Shown: positions 33,866 to 42,297 of the stretch, in pieces
How positions within the stretch are numbered: the first letter of the stretch is position 1
Layout of the letters: each line of letters starts with the position of its first letter
Assembly: GCA_002315765.1 (NCBI GenBank)
Contig: DCIE01000072.1
Location: 1-64,000 of the forward strand
From: Ruminococcaceae bacterium UBA1734
GTDB lineage: Bacteria; Bacillota; Clostridia; Oscillospirales; Acutalibacteraceae
Length of the DNA: 64,000 bases
Direction of reading: 5' to 3'
Notes under the pieces: generated by a model
What the model saw: the letters and a program-made list of their open reading frames with translations, nothing else
Databases searched by the model: none
What the model was told of the DNA's origin: nothing
Program-made: the position numbers and the translations under genes

Positions 33866-34456
33866 TTAAAATTCTTTAATTATTTCTCTGATTGTTTGCA
33901 TAGAAAGGTCTATTGAAGCGATTTCGTCTGCACAACGCTTTAATTCTTTTTTAATTAAGTTTTCATCTTTAAGATTCTTTTTGTATTTTAACTGATGTTC
34001 AAGGGTTGCCCAAAAATCCATCGCTATTGTTCTTACTTGAATTTCCGCATTTACGCCGAATTCTTTCATTTTCACACATAGGTGTATGCTTCTGTAACCG
34101 TTTGGCTTAGGAAATGATAAATAATCTTTCTTTTGCACCACCGTTAACGATGAATCGCTTTCTAATTTTTCTATAATGTAGTGAACATCGCTTTCAAATG
34201 AACAAATAATTCTGAGTCCTACTGCATCAAAAACGGTATTTAACGCAGTATTAACTGTTACAGGCAGATTTCTTTGTTCTAATTTTTTAATCATACTTTC
34301 CGGTTTCTTTATCCGAGATGTGAAATATACGATTCTTTGAACATCACTTTCACTATCGGATGTCTCTTTCAGCGATTCGGCTATCTCATTTAACTTATTT
34401 TGGGTAGATAATAGTTTAAGGTAATTATCTGCACCGTAATAGTATGCATAGTTCAT
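33866..34456 (-). CDS. RelQ-type small alarmone synthetase (GTP pyrophosphokinase)
   Basis: Single-domain (p)ppGpp synthetase-like protein of 196 aa. The synthetase core is visible: RIKKPESMIKKLEQR near residue 55, DAVGLRIICSFESDVHYI near 90, FPKPNGYRSIHLCV near 125, and EIQVRTIAMDFWATLEHQLKY near 147. There is no HD hydrolase or TGS domain. The start at 34456 has AAAGGAG 7 nt upstream; an ATG seven codons earlier does not. It complements the long Rel at 6427. It is followed directly by the truncated DUF4956 gene. Confidence 0.85.
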   Translation of the reverse strand: MNYAYYYGADNYLKLLSTQNKLNEIAESLKETSDSESDVQRIVYFTSRIKKPESMIKKLEQRNLPVTVNTALNTVFDAVGLRIICSFESDVHYIIEKLESDSSLTVVQKKDYLSFPKPNGYRSIHLCVKMKEFGVNAEIQVRTIAMDFWATLEHQLKYKKNLKDENLIKKELKRCADEIASIDLSMQTIREIIKEF

Positions 34457-34503
34457 ATTCTTACTCCTTTCAAGCAAATTATAAATGCCAAAACTAAAAT
34501 ATA

Positions 34504-34543
34504 ATTAAAAAAGGATGAAGAAATATTTTAGTTTCTTCACCCT
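34504..34543 (-). terminator. Terminator of the two-component system operon
   Basis: 12-bp stem (arms 512-523 and 532-543 of this kilobase block) with one G-U pair on the minus strand, followed by TTTTTT. Confidence 0.8.
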
Positions 34544-34559
34544 AATTATTATTCAGATA

Positions 34560-35804
34560 TTAAATCGGCAATTCGGCAGTTATTACAAAGTCGTTGCCGG
34601 TCTTTGTTGTTGCCGTAATATTACCCTTATGACCTTCCACAACGGCTTTTGCAATAGAAAGACCTATTCCGTGGCCACCGGTTGATGAATTTCTCGAAGT
34701 GTCATTTCTGTAAAAACGGTCAAACACATGAGAAATACTATCTTTTGAGATTGCCTCATTTGTTTCATTAGAAACCGAAAGTACAACATATTTTTTATTT
34801 AATGTCAGGTCAACCGTTATAGTTCCGTTATCACCGGAATATTTAACCGCATTTTCAAGAAGTATTGAAACAAGCTGACGAACGGCATCGGGAGAACCGT
34901 TCATGGAAAGATTCGGTGTGATGTTTTGTAAAATGCTTATATTTTTAGAAGCCGCAAGTGCGTTAAAGGAATTTACCGTTTCAAAAACAATGTCCGAAAT
35001 CGGCATATCTATTTTTCTTATAATATGGTCCGACTCTTCCATTTTAGAAAGATAAACAAGATTATTTGTAAGCCGGGTAAGTCGTTTGGTTTGATTGCGG
35101 ATTTCGTTTAGTTCTTCATTTTCGGTGTCGCAGGAAAGCAAATCAACATTAGCGTTAATTATTGTCAGAGGTGTTTTTATTTCATGTCCGGCATCGGAAA
35201 TAAATCGTTTTTGCTTTTCGTAGGCTTCACTTATCGGTTTTACAATTTTACCCGATACAAATAAAAATGTAACAAAAACTATAATACAACCGAAAAATCC
35301 CACACCTATACTTGTCCATAGGAAGGTATAAAATGCATCTATTTTTCTTCCGCAGTCAAGAAAAATTATTCTTGTTCCGTTGGCTTCTGTTTGTTTAAGA
35401 TATCTGAATTGACCGACAAAACCTCGTTGGCTTTTTTTATTAACGACTTTTTCAATATAATCATTTACCGAATCGCCATCTACCGATATAATTCTTGTTA
35501 AATCCGAATTTATTATTTTGCCGTTATCGTCAATGGTTACCGAAAAATATCTTGACTCATAAGGTACTTCGGGGGACATACCGCGAGGAACAAAATCTTT
35601 AGCATCACTATCGGGTTTTTCGGGCGGAGTTTTATCATCGGAAAAATTGATATCGGGAATTGAAATAACACCGAGTACCGAATCGCTTTCATTTACAACT
35701 GAAGTGAAATTTACAATATTCATTATCAGCAGTAGTACCGACATCAAAACAATCATTGAAATAGTTGCAAGAATGGTAAATTTTCTTTTAAGTTTACTTA
35801 TCAT
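34560..35804 (-). CDS. Sensor histidine kinase
   Basis: Membrane histidine kinase of 414 aa. TM1 at about residues 10-32, an extracytoplasmic domain of about 130 residues containing a Pro/Asp stretch (DKTPPEKPDSD), TM2 at about 165-187, then HisKA with the phospho-His motif FISDAGHEIKTPL near residue 213 and HATPase_c with N box SILLENAVKYS, G1 DRFYR region and G2 GGHGIGLSIAKAV. The ligand is unknown. The start overlaps the response-regulator end by 11 nt. Kinases with this sensor type are often beside CotH/DUF4956 clusters, which fits the remnants nearby. Confidence 0.9.
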   Translation of the reverse strand: MISKLKRKFTILATISMIVLMSVLLLIMNIVNFTSVVNESDSVLGVISIPDINFSDDKTPPEKPDSDAKDFVPRGMSPEVPYESRYFSVTIDDNGKIINSDLTRIISVDGDSVNDYIEKVVNKKSQRGFVGQFRYLKQTEANGTRIIFLDCGRKIDAFYTFLWTSIGVGFFGCIIVFVTFLFVSGKIVKPISEAYEKQKRFISDAGHEIKTPLTIINANVDLLSCDTENEELNEIRNQTKRLTRLTNNLVYLSKMEESDHIIRKIDMPISDIVFETVNSFNALAASKNISILQNITPNLSMNGSPDAVRQLVSILLENAVKYSGDNGTITVDLTLNKKYVVLSVSNETNEAISKDSISHVFDRFYRNDTSRNSSTGGHGIGLSIAKAVVEGHKGNITATTKTGNDFVITAELPI

Positions 35805-36471
35805 TTAAGTCCTCCAAAGAATAACCGGCGTTTCTTGATGCCTTAATTTGAACATTTGCGTGAAGTGCGGTAAGTTTTTTCCTGAGATATGAAATATAAA
35901 CCCAAACCACATTTATTTCCGCTTCGCTATCGTAACCCCAAATCTTTTCCATAAACCGTTCGGTTGATAAAATACGGTGAGGATTGCAAAGAAAATACTC
36001 CATCATCTGAAATTCTTTATTCGCAAGACGAAAACTGCCGAAAGGTGATGACAGCTCAAAGGTTGCCCTATCAAGAGTAATATTTCCAAATGTTATCTTT
36101 GTATCGGCTTCACTTTTACTTCGTGTAATTGCTCTGATTCGTGCTAAAAGTTCTCTTGTATCAAACGGCTTTGGCAGATAGTCATTTGCTCCGCTGTCAA
36201 GACCTAATACTCTGTCTTCAATTTCGGACTTTGCCGTAAGCATAAGAACCGGTATTTGGTTTCCTTTGCTTCGTATGGTTTTAAGAACCGTAATGCCATC
36301 CATTTTCGGCATCATAATATCAAGAATCAGGGCATCATAGTCCCCGGTATCTAAATATATAAGTGCCTCTTCGCCGTCAAAAACCGCATCGGCGGAGTAA
36401 TTATTTTTTTCTAATAGTTTAATTACTGCTTTTGAAAGCGCCCTTTCATCTTCAGCTAACAGTATTCTCAT
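35794..36471 (-). CDS. OmpR-family response regulator
   Basis: Response regulator of 225 aa. Receiver domain with acidic pocket (LAEDE), phospho-acceptor LILDIMMPKMDG near residue 51, T/K switch residues (MLTAKSE, PKPFD). Winged-helix output domain from about residue 128 with ANKEFQMMEYFLCNPHRILS and VWVYISYLRKKL. It is the cognate regulator of the overlapping histidine kinase gene. Targets are unknown. Confidence 0.93.
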   Translation of the reverse strand: MRILLAEDERALSKAVIKLLEKNNYSADAVFDGEEALIYLDTGDYDALILDIMMPKMDGITVLKTIRSKGNQIPVLMLTAKSEIEDRVLGLDSGANDYLPKPFDTRELLARIRAITRSKSEADTKITFGNITLDRATFELSSPFGSFRLANKEFQMMEYFLCNPHRILSTERFMEKIWGYDSEAEINVVWVYISYLRKKLTALHANVQIKASRNAGYSLEDLNDK

Positions 36472-36549
36472 AAGACAATCTCCTTAATTCGTTTCCTTAA
36501 TAATAAATCAGAATACTTAAATTAAGTTAAAAACTCTTAAATTTCTCTA

Positions 36550-37500
36550 TTAGATATTAGAAATTATGATTTCCGCCTTTCCGGAAATTTTAAACCCGAA
36601 ATCAGCCGGAACAAATACACTGCTTCCCTTTTGCAGTTTGAGCTTTTCTTTTCCGTAGGAAAGCTCACATTCACCGCTTAAAACTAAAATCGAAACAAAG
36701 CTTTTTTCGTTCCTTATTGTTGTAGAACCGTCAAGGTTAATAAGATTTGCCGTAAAAAATTTGCAGGTTGCAAGTTCGGTTAAAGTGCCGAAAGAAGTAA
36801 TACTTGTGTTCTTTTTTGCTTCTGATTTGCCGGGTTTTTTATCTATTACTTCACTTGCCTGTTTTTTATGTAGTTGTCTTGGTTTTCCGTCAGCGCCGAG
36901 TCTTCCGTAGTCGGAAACCCTATAAGTTGTATTTGAATTTTGTTGTATTTCGGCTATTAGTATTCCCTTGCCTATTGCGTGGAGAGTTCCGGCAGGAATA
37001 AAAAACACATCGCCCTTTTTAACGGGAACAAAATTACAAATATCGGTTATTGTGTCGTTCTCTATTTTTTCGTTTAGTTCCTCACTTGTTACTTCCTTAT
37101 TAAGACCGTAAATAAGTTTTGCGTCTTTTTCGCAGTCGACAATATACCACATCTCGGTCTTTCCGAACTCGCCTTCGTTTTTAAGAGCATACTCGTCGTC
37201 GGGATGAACCTGAATAGAAAGTCTGTCTTTAGCATCAATAAGTTTAATAAGTAACGGAAAATACGGAAATGCTTTAGACTTTTCACCTAAGCAATCATTA
37301 CCGAAAATCTCTATTGCCTCGCTTAAGGTCTTGCCCTTTAGCTTTCCGTTAACAACAACGGATTGTCCGTCCTTATGGCAAGAAAGCATCCAAGCCTCTG
37401 CAATCTTGTCCTTTTCGCTTTCAAAGCCGAATTCTTCTCTAAGTCTGTTTCCGCCCCAGAGATAATCCTTAAGCGGCGCTTTAAGTAATAACGGATACAT
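36550..37500 (-). CDS. manA: Class I mannose-6-phosphate isomerase
   Basis: Zinc-dependent phosphomannose isomerase of 316 aa, interconverting mannose-6-phosphate and fructose-6-phosphate. Zinc and active-site motifs: LSIQVHPDDEYA near residue 93, KTEMWYIVD near 112, and IPAGTLHAIGKGILIAEIQQ near 170. It has the short type I architecture of Firmicutes. The start MYPLLLKAPLKDYLWGG is chosen; an ATG four codons earlier is possible. It is a single gene, divergent from the prolyl-tRNA deacylase gene. Confidence 0.92.
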   Translation of the reverse strand: MYPLLLKAPLKDYLWGGNRLREEFGFESEKDKIAEAWMLSCHKDGQSVVVNGKLKGKTLSEAIEIFGNDCLGEKSKAFPYFPLLIKLIDAKDRLSIQVHPDDEYALKNEGEFGKTEMWYIVDCEKDAKLIYGLNKEVTSEELNEKIENDTITDICNFVPVKKGDVFFIPAGTLHAIGKGILIAEIQQNSNTTYRVSDYGRLGADGKPRQLHKKQASEVIDKKPGKSEAKKNTSITSFGTLTELATCKFFTANLINLDGSTTIRNEKSFVSILVLSGECELSYGKEKLKLQKGSSVFVPADFGFKISGKAEIIISNI

Positions 37501-37697
37501 AATAATCACCATTTCTTTCTAAGACACAAAATTCAATAATAATCGCCGAAACAGTGATTATTATATCGCATCTTAATATTTTTCAGCGTGTTTTTTCACG
37601 CTAATACCTTCTTTTATATTTTTTCATATTTTAACACTTTAAGAAATAATAATCAAGAAAAACAAAAACTTGACAGCGACGACATAATGAAATTTTA

Positions 37698-37726
37698 TTG
37701 AAAAAAAGAGATTTGTACTGTATAAT
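37698..37726 (+). promoter_or_regulatory. Promoter of the prolyl-tRNA deacylase gene
   Basis: TTGAAA, 17 nt, TATAAT, 27 nt before the ATG. Confidence 0.65.
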
Positions 37727-37753
37727 AATCAAAAGAAAAGCGAGGTAACAACT

Positions 37754-38236
37754 ATGAAAGAAATTGTATTAAAGTTTTTGGACGATAACAAAATCCCCTA
37801 CGAAATAACAAATCATAATCCTGTTTATACAATGGATGATATGATAAATGAAGGGCTTGATAAAAAAGGAACTCTTGCAAAAAACTTGTTTATCAGAGAC
37901 CAAAAGGGTAAACGCCACTTTTTAATAACCGCCCATAATGATACTGCTGTCAACCTAAAAGAATTAGGTGAAAAATTAGGTGTGGGAAAGGTCAGCTTTG
38001 CATCACCTGAAAGACTGCTGAAATATTTGGGATTAGAACCGGGTTGTGTTTCTCCTATGGGACTTATTAACGACAAGGATAATGCCGTAGAATTGGTGCT
38101 TGACCAAAAACTTCAAGGTTGCCAAAAAATGGGTGTTCACCCGAATTGCCACGATGCTACACTTTGGATTTCTTTTGCATCATTGCAAAAATGTGTAAAA
38201 CTTATGGGAAATGACTGCAAAATAATAAAATTGTAG
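37754..38236 (+). CDS. YbaK/ProX-type prolyl-tRNA editing protein
   Basis: Free-standing trans-editing deacylase of 160 aa in the INS/YbaK superfamily, PrdX/ProXp branch, which hydrolyses mischarged Ala- or Cys-tRNA(Pro). Family blocks: FLDDNKIPYEITNHNPVYT near residue 8, GTLAKNLFIRDQKGKRHFL (with the key Lys of KNL) near 39, GKVSFASPERL, GLEPGCVSPMGLIND near 96, and HPNCHDATLWIS near 128. Which amino acid is removed cannot be told by eye. Confidence 0.85.
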   Translation: MKEIVLKFLDDNKIPYEITNHNPVYTMDDMINEGLDKKGTLAKNLFIRDQKGKRHFLITAHNDTAVNLKELGEKLGVGKVSFASPERLLKYLGLEPGCVSPMGLINDKDNAVELVLDQKLQGCQKMGVHPNCHDATLWISFASLQKCVKLMGNDCKIIKL

Positions 38237-38379
38237 ACTTTTCACTATTTTAAGTTAATGTTCAAAAAATTGTTTTTTTAATAATCTTTTCCAAAATCCA
38301 CATTATTTACCTATTATAATGCAAAGTATTGTTCACACAATATACTTGCAGACGCAAAATCGCAATATAAGGGGTGAAA

Positions 38380-38562
38380 ATGATGGCTAAGAATCAAGCA
38401 GCAAAAAACGCTCTTAATCGTTTTAAGATGGAAGCTGCTAACGAAGTTGGTGTAAACCTTAAAGACGGTTACAACGGTGATTTAACTTCTAAGCAGGCAG
38501 GTTCAATCGGTGGACAGATGGTTAAAAAGATGATAGAATCTTATGAAAACAGCATGAAGTAA
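38380..38562 (+). CDS. Alpha/beta-type small acid-soluble spore protein
   Basis: SASP of 60 aa that coats and protects DNA in dormant spores. The family core is unmistakable: NRFKMEAANEVGVNLKDGYN, then GDLTSKQAGSIGGQMVKKMI. The start at 38380 has GGGGTG 6 nt upstream. The gene should be read by forespore sigma-G; I could not place a convincing sigma-G promoter in the 140 nt upstream. It ends in a strong terminator and marks the organism as an endospore former. Confidence 0.95.
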   Translation: MMAKNQAAKNALNRFKMEAANEVGVNLKDGYNGDLTSKQAGSIGGQMVKKMIESYENSMK

Positions 38563-38577
38563 TCTTTTGTTTCTCCG

Positions 38578-38612
38578 AAAACGCCTACCGGATAATCCGA
38601 TAGGCGTTTTTT
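38578..38612 (+). terminator. Terminator of the SASP gene
   Basis: 10-bp stem AAAACGCCTA/TAGGCGTTTT with a small inner stem, ending in T6. Confidence 0.85.
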
Positions 38613-38682
38613 GAATAATTTGAATAAAATATACTCCTCTTGGCACATAATAATAATGATAAAGTTATCAGAGGTGAAAAAA

Positions 38683-38892
38683 ATGTTTGATAAAATCTGT
38701 CTTATCCTTTCAATTGTAGGTTCTCTAAACTGGGGATTGGTCGGCTTGTTCCAATTCGACCTTGTCGCATGGATTTTCGGTGGCAGCGATGCTATTTTGT
38801 CCCGAATTATCTATACGGTTATTGCACTTGCCGGTGTTTGGTGCATTTCTCTGCTTTTCAGAAACGATGAAGATGTAGTTGTGGCACATTGA
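38683..38892 (+). CDS. DUF378 (YuzA-like) membrane protein
   Basis: Small membrane protein of 69 aa with two TM helices. The signature SIVGSLNWGLVGLFQFDLVA (helix 1) and SRIIYTVIALAGVWCI (helix 2) are those of DUF378. Function unknown. The start at 38683 has AGAGGTG 6 nt upstream; the frame is open 24 codons further, but without an SD and overlapping the SASP terminator. It lies between two terminators, so it is monocistronic. Confidence 0.88.
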   Translation: MFDKICLILSIVGSLNWGLVGLFQFDLVAWIFGGSDAILSRIIYTVIALAGVWCISLLFRNDEDVVVAH

Positions 38893-38918
38893 TAAATGTT
38901 GCGGCTTTTAAAGAAAGG

Positions 38919-38957
38919 CTCCGAAATTCACATTTTACCGTGAATTCCGGAGTTTTT
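38919..38957 (+). terminator. Terminator of the DUF378 gene
   Basis: 13-bp stem with one mismatch (CTCCGAAATTCAC/GTGAATTCCGGAG), followed by T6. Confidence 0.8.
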
Positions 38958-38999
38958 TGAGTTGTTTTTACGACATTTTTCATTATTTATATTTTGCTA

Positions 39000-39608
39000 T
39001 TAAATATTGGTTTCGGTAATTTCCATTCTTTCCGAAACACTCTCGGTGCAAATCGAAACAATATAATTTTTAAAAGCCTTACAATTTCCGTAAAATGTTT
39101 TATCTTCGATGGTTTGCGATTTCCCCTCTAACAAAGGAAGGGTATCGACCTCTTTAAAATCAAGGTTTATTCCCTTACCCACTGCTTTGCTGAGACATTC
39201 CTTCATTGTCCAAATTTTAAAGAAATTACTTATCTCATTGTCTTTTAAACAATTCATTTCAGAGGTCGTAAAAACCCTTTTTGCAACACCTATACGGGTG
39301 GGATTGATTTTTTCAATATCAACACCTATATTATTATGGCTAACCGCTAAAACGCAGTAATCTCCGCTATGGGAAATGCTGAAAAATTTTCCGAGTTTAG
39401 AAGAATAAGGTTTGCCGTATTCGCCGTATTCCATATCACTTTCATCAATGCCGAGCAAAGTTTTTAATAGAACAGCCACACCGTAACTTCTAAGCTTATC
39501 CTCATTTTTTATAAACTTTTTGCTTTTTTCATATCTTTCAGGAAAAAAATCTCTGCAAATATCCTCATTGACACCTTTTTTTATGTCCAAAATATAAATT
39601 TGAGCCAT
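39000..39608 (-). CDS. Sfp-type 4'-phosphopantetheinyl transferase
   Basis: PPTase of 202 aa that moves the phosphopantetheine arm from CoA to carrier proteins. Motifs: KPY then FFSISHSGDYCVLAVS near residue 77, IGVDIEKI (Mg-binding Asp and Glu) near 95, and FFKIWTMKECLSKAVGKGI (WxxKE) near 130. Sfp-type enzymes usually serve peptide or polyketide synthases, none of which are in this window. It has its own promoter, immediately after the terminator of the oxidoreductase operon. Confidence 0.88.
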   Translation of the reverse strand: MAQIYILDIKKGVNEDICRDFFPERYEKSKKFIKNEDKLRSYGVAVLLKTLLGIDESDMEYGEYGKPYSSKLGKFFSISHSGDYCVLAVSHNNIGVDIEKINPTRIGVAKRVFTTSEMNCLKDNEISNFFKIWTMKECLSKAVGKGINLDFKEVDTLPLLEGKSQTIEDKTFYGNCKAFKNYIVSICTESVSERMEITETNI

Positions 39609-39637
39609 CTTTTCTCTCCTAAACAGTCTTTTATTAC

Positions 39638-39666
39638 ATTATAAAAAAACAAGATACTTTATGCAA
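39638..39666 (-). promoter_or_regulatory. Promoter of the PPTase gene
   Basis: Minus strand TTGCAT, 17 nt, TATAAT; the -35 abuts the T tract of the preceding terminator. Confidence 0.6.
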
Positions 39667-39667
39667 G

Positions 39668-39709
39668 TAAAAAAATTACGGCGGTGCATTTTTATATGCA
39701 TCGCCGTAA
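39668..39709 (-). terminator. Terminator of the T-box/acyl-CoA synthetase/VOR operon
   Basis: 13-bp stem with one G-U (arms 39676-39688 and 39697-39709) followed by T7 on the minus strand. It closes the operon that starts near 50067. Confidence 0.9.
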
Positions 39710-39712
39710 AAT

Positions 39713-40243
39713 CTAATAATCGTATCCGCAGGAAATTGCGTTTTTATTAACCTCTAACAAGTCTTGATGTCTTGCCGAAACAATCTTTTTCAAAGCCTCA
39801 TCAATACCAGAATAGGAAACAACGCCGGTTTCCTTAATCAGTTTTCCCACCATAATCATATTGGCAAGTGTAGGAGCATTTATATCCTTTGCCATTTGTG
39901 TTGCGGGAATATAAAATGTTGTAACATCCTGTCTTGTTACCTTACGGTCGATAAGTGTTGAGTCAACAAATATTACACCGCCGGGAACAACATCATTTTC
40001 GTATTTATCAAGGGAAGGCTTATTCATAACAACAAGAACATTCGGTTTGCTGACTATAGGAGAGCCTATAGGTTCATCCGAGATAATAACACTGCAATTT
40101 GCGGTGCCTCCACGCATTTCAGGACCGTAGGAAGGCAACCAACTTAACATTTTTTCCTCTTGAAGTCCCTTATAAGCAAGGAATTTTCCTGCAAATAAAA
40201 CACCCTGACCGCCGAATCCTGCTATAAGTATTTCTTTTGTCAT
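39713..40243 (-). CDS. 2-oxoacid:ferredoxin oxidoreductase gamma subunit
   Basis: Gamma subunit (176 aa) of a four-subunit 2-oxoacid:ferredoxin oxidoreductase of the VOR/KOR type. N-terminal IAGFGGQGVLFAGKFLA and WLPSYGPEMRGGTANC near residue 36 are the family signatures. It supports CoA/acyl handling between the alpha and beta chains. Its ATG shares one nucleotide with the stop of the beta gene (coupled translation). Last gene of the operon. Confidence 0.92.
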   Translation of the reverse strand: MTKEILIAGFGGQGVLFAGKFLAYKGLQEEKMLSWLPSYGPEMRGGTANCSVIISDEPIGSPIVSKPNVLVVMNKPSLDKYENDVVPGGVIFVDSTLIDRKVTRQDVTTFYIPATQMAKDINAPTLANMIMVGKLIKETGVVSYSGIDEALKKIVSARHQDLLEVNKNAISCGYDY

Positions 40244-40989
40244 TATTCTTCCCCCTTTGAACGGTCCTTATAAACACCGAGAGGATAATAAGGAATCATT
40301 TTTTCATCAATCCACTTAAGTGCATTTTGAGGAGTCATTCCCCAGTTTGTAGGACAAGCCGAAACAACCTCAATTAAGGAAAATCCCTTTTTATCAACCT
40401 GATTTTTAAAAGCCTTTAAGATAGCTTTTTCAGCTTTTTTAACATTTGCAACACTATTGACGGCAACTCTTTCTATGTATTCGGGACCGTCAAGTGTGGA
40501 AAGCATTTCGCAAACCTTAATCGGATAACCTGCAACCGATACATCTCTGCCGTAAGGTGATGTTTGAGTAACCTGACCGGGAAGTGATGTAGGTGCCATT
40601 TGTCCGCCTGTCATTCCGTAAATAGCATTATTTACGAAAATAACGGTTATGTTTTCGTTTCTTGTTGCGGCGTGTACCGTTTCAGCCATACCGATAGATG
40701 CCAAGTCGCCATCACCTTGGTATGTAAATATAATGTTTTCAGGCATTGACCGCTTAAGTCCTGTTGCTACGGCAGGTGCACGGCCGTGGGCTGCCTCAAC
40801 CATATCACAGTTAAAATAGTTATACGCCATTACAGCACAACCAACCGGTGCTACACCCACAGTTTCTCCTTCGACACCCAGTTTATCAATGGCATTTGCT
40901 ACAAGGCGGTGAATAATGCCGTGGGTACAACCCGGGCAGTAGTGAGTTTCGCAATCAGCAAGACTTTTAGGTTTATCAAAAACTATCAT
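40243..40989 (-). CDS. 2-oxoacid:ferredoxin oxidoreductase beta (TPP) subunit
   Basis: Thiamine-diphosphate-binding subunit (248 aa). The start region CPGCTHGIIHRL gives the FeS-type Cys pair, and the TPP motif runs TYQGDGDLASIGMAETVHA to FVNNAIYGMTGGQMAP (GDGD...NN) near residues 89-130. It catalyses the reversible decarboxylation/CoA acylation at TPP. One-nucleotide overlaps with alpha and gamma genes show a single coupled unit. Substrate inferred as branched-chain 2-oxoacids from alpha-subunit type and ilvE in the operon. Confidence 0.92.
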   Translation of the reverse strand: MIVFDKPKSLADCETHYCPGCTHGIIHRLVANAIDKLGVEGETVGVAPVGCAVMAYNYFNCDMVEAAHGRAPAVATGLKRSMPENIIFTYQGDGDLASIGMAETVHAATRNENITVIFVNNAIYGMTGGQMAPTSLPGQVTQTSPYGRDVSVAGYPIKVCEMLSTLDGPEYIERVAVNSVANVKKAEKAILKAFKNQVDKKGFSLIEVVSACPTNWGMTPQNALKWIDEKMIPYYPLGVYKDRSKGEE

Positions 40990-42050
40990 TACTTATTACC
41001 TCCCTGCATTTTTTCAATAGCCTCCAAAACCTGTTCCGGAGACGGAATCATTCCACCTGCACGATTGCAAAGAACAACCGGCTTTTTACAATCGGTGGCA
41101 AGTTTAATATCTTCTATCATTTGTCCCATTGAAAGTTCAACCGAGATAAATCCTTTTACCTTATCTGCTAATTCCGCAATAGGTTTTTCGGGGAATGGCC
41201 AAACGGTAATAGGTCTTATAAGTCCCACTTTTATTCCCTTTTCTCTTGCCGCCTTTACGGCATTTTTGGCTACTCGTGCCGCAATACCGAATGCAACAAC
41301 GCAAATTTCGGCATCTTCGGTCATAAAGCTTTCATATCTTGTTTCATTCTCGCAAACGGTCTTATATCTATCGAAGCGTTCAAAGTTTGTTTCTTCAAGC
41401 TTTTCGGGAACAAGATAAAGCGAATTAACAATATTATGCTCACGGCTGTTTTTTGTACCTGTAACTGCCCAAGGCTTATCAACGGTTTTTGCGGTATTTT
41501 CCGGAAGCTCAACCGGTTCCATCATTTGTCCCATTGTACCGTCGGCTAAAATCATAGCCGGCATTCTGTATTTATCTGCAAGGTCGAAGGCAAGTGCGGT
41601 TAAATCCGCCATTTCCTGAACCGATGCAGGTGTCAAAACGATAAGGTGATAATCTCCGTGTCCGCCGCCCTTAGTTGCCTGGAAATAATCCGATTGAGAA
41701 GGTTGTATGCCACCCAATCCCGGACCGCCTCTTTGTACATTTACTATTACTGCCGGTAAATCCGAACCTGCAATATAAGATATTCCCTCCTGCTTTAGAG
41801 AAACGCCGGGGGAAGAAGAAGAAGTCATAACTCTCTTTCCCGATGCGGCAACACCGTAAACCATATTTATTGCCGAGATTTCACTTTCGGCCTGTAAAAA
41901 TACGCCGCCGATTTTCGGCATCTTTTTTGCCATATATGCCGCAAGTTCCGTTTGCGGTGTTATGGGATAGCCGAAATAATGAAGGCAACCTGCCCTAATT
42001 GCGGCTTCTGCAATAGCTTCGTTGCCCTTCATCAAAGCCTTTTCTTTCAT
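40989..42050 (-). CDS. vorB: 2-ketoisovalerate-type ferredoxin oxidoreductase alpha subunit (VorB)
   Basis: Alpha subunit (353 aa) of the VorB subfamily. It starts MKEKALMKGNEAIAEAAI with GGTGA 5 nt upstream (an ATG at 42062 is also possible). Blocks: FGYPITPQTELAAYM near residue 26, SSPGVSLKQEGISYIAG near 80, NVQRGGPGLGGIQPSQSDY near 103, and the transketolase C-terminal-like domain (VVAFGIAARVAKNAV, VGLIRPITVWPFP). VOR converts 2-ketoisovalerate and relatives to acyl-CoA with reduction of ferredoxin; the reaction is reversible. The preceding FeS gene supplies the delta subunit. Confidence 0.9.
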   Translation of the reverse strand: MKEKALMKGNEAIAEAAIRAGCLHYFGYPITPQTELAAYMAKKMPKIGGVFLQAESEISAINMVYGVAASGKRVMTSSSSPGVSLKQEGISYIAGSDLPAVIVNVQRGGPGLGGIQPSQSDYFQATKGGGHGDYHLIVLTPASVQEMADLTALAFDLADKYRMPAMILADGTMGQMMEPVELPENTAKTVDKPWAVTGTKNSREHNIVNSLYLVPEKLEETNFERFDRYKTVCENETRYESFMTEDAEICVVAFGIAARVAKNAVKAAREKGIKVGLIRPITVWPFPEKPIAELADKVKGFISVELSMGQMIEDIKLATDCKKPVVLCNRAGGMIPSPEQVLEAIEKMQGGNK

Positions 42051-42073
42051 CTTTTTCACCATACTTTCAAAAA

Positions 42074-42280
42074 TTATCTTTCAACTGTAATAACGCAATC
42101 CGGACACATTACCGCACAACTTGCACAGCCGATACATTTTTCCGTATCGGTTATGGTGGCAGGTGAATGTCCTTTCTTATTAAGTGATGATTTATCAATT
42201 ATCAAAATATGTTTCGGACAAGCCTCAACACATAAACCGCAACCTTTGCATCGGTCGGTTTTAAAGGTTACTTTTGCCAT
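42074..42280 (-). CDS. Ferredoxin-type delta subunit of the oxidoreductase
   Basis: 2[4Fe-4S] ferredoxin of 68 aa. Two CxxCxxCxxxC(P) motifs are visible: CKGCGLCVEACP and CIGCASCAVMCPDC. The ATG at 42280 has GGAGG 7 nt upstream. It sits 23 nt before vorB, as in KorD/VorD-containing operons, and passes electrons between the TPP subunit and free ferredoxin. Confidence 0.92.
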   Translation of the reverse strand: MAKVTFKTDRCKGCGLCVEACPKHILIIDKSSLNKKGHSPATITDTEKCIGCASCAVMCPDCVITVER

Positions 42281-42297
42281 AAAAGTTCCTCCGTTTT

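Noticed and set aside
37590..37612. Small inverted repeat AGCGTG-T6-CACGCT before manA as terminator or operator
   Set aside because: 6-bp stem, no T tract after it on either strand, and no relation to a known site; too weak to call.
38237..38379. Sigma-G promoter for the SASP gene
   Set aside because: Partial matches such as GTATTGTT exist, but none has an acceptable -10 at the right distance.
40786..41418. 210-aa plus-strand open frame across vorB and the TPP subunit
   Set aside because: Antisense shadow of two well-supported oxidoreductase genes; composition and lack of SD fit a chance frame.
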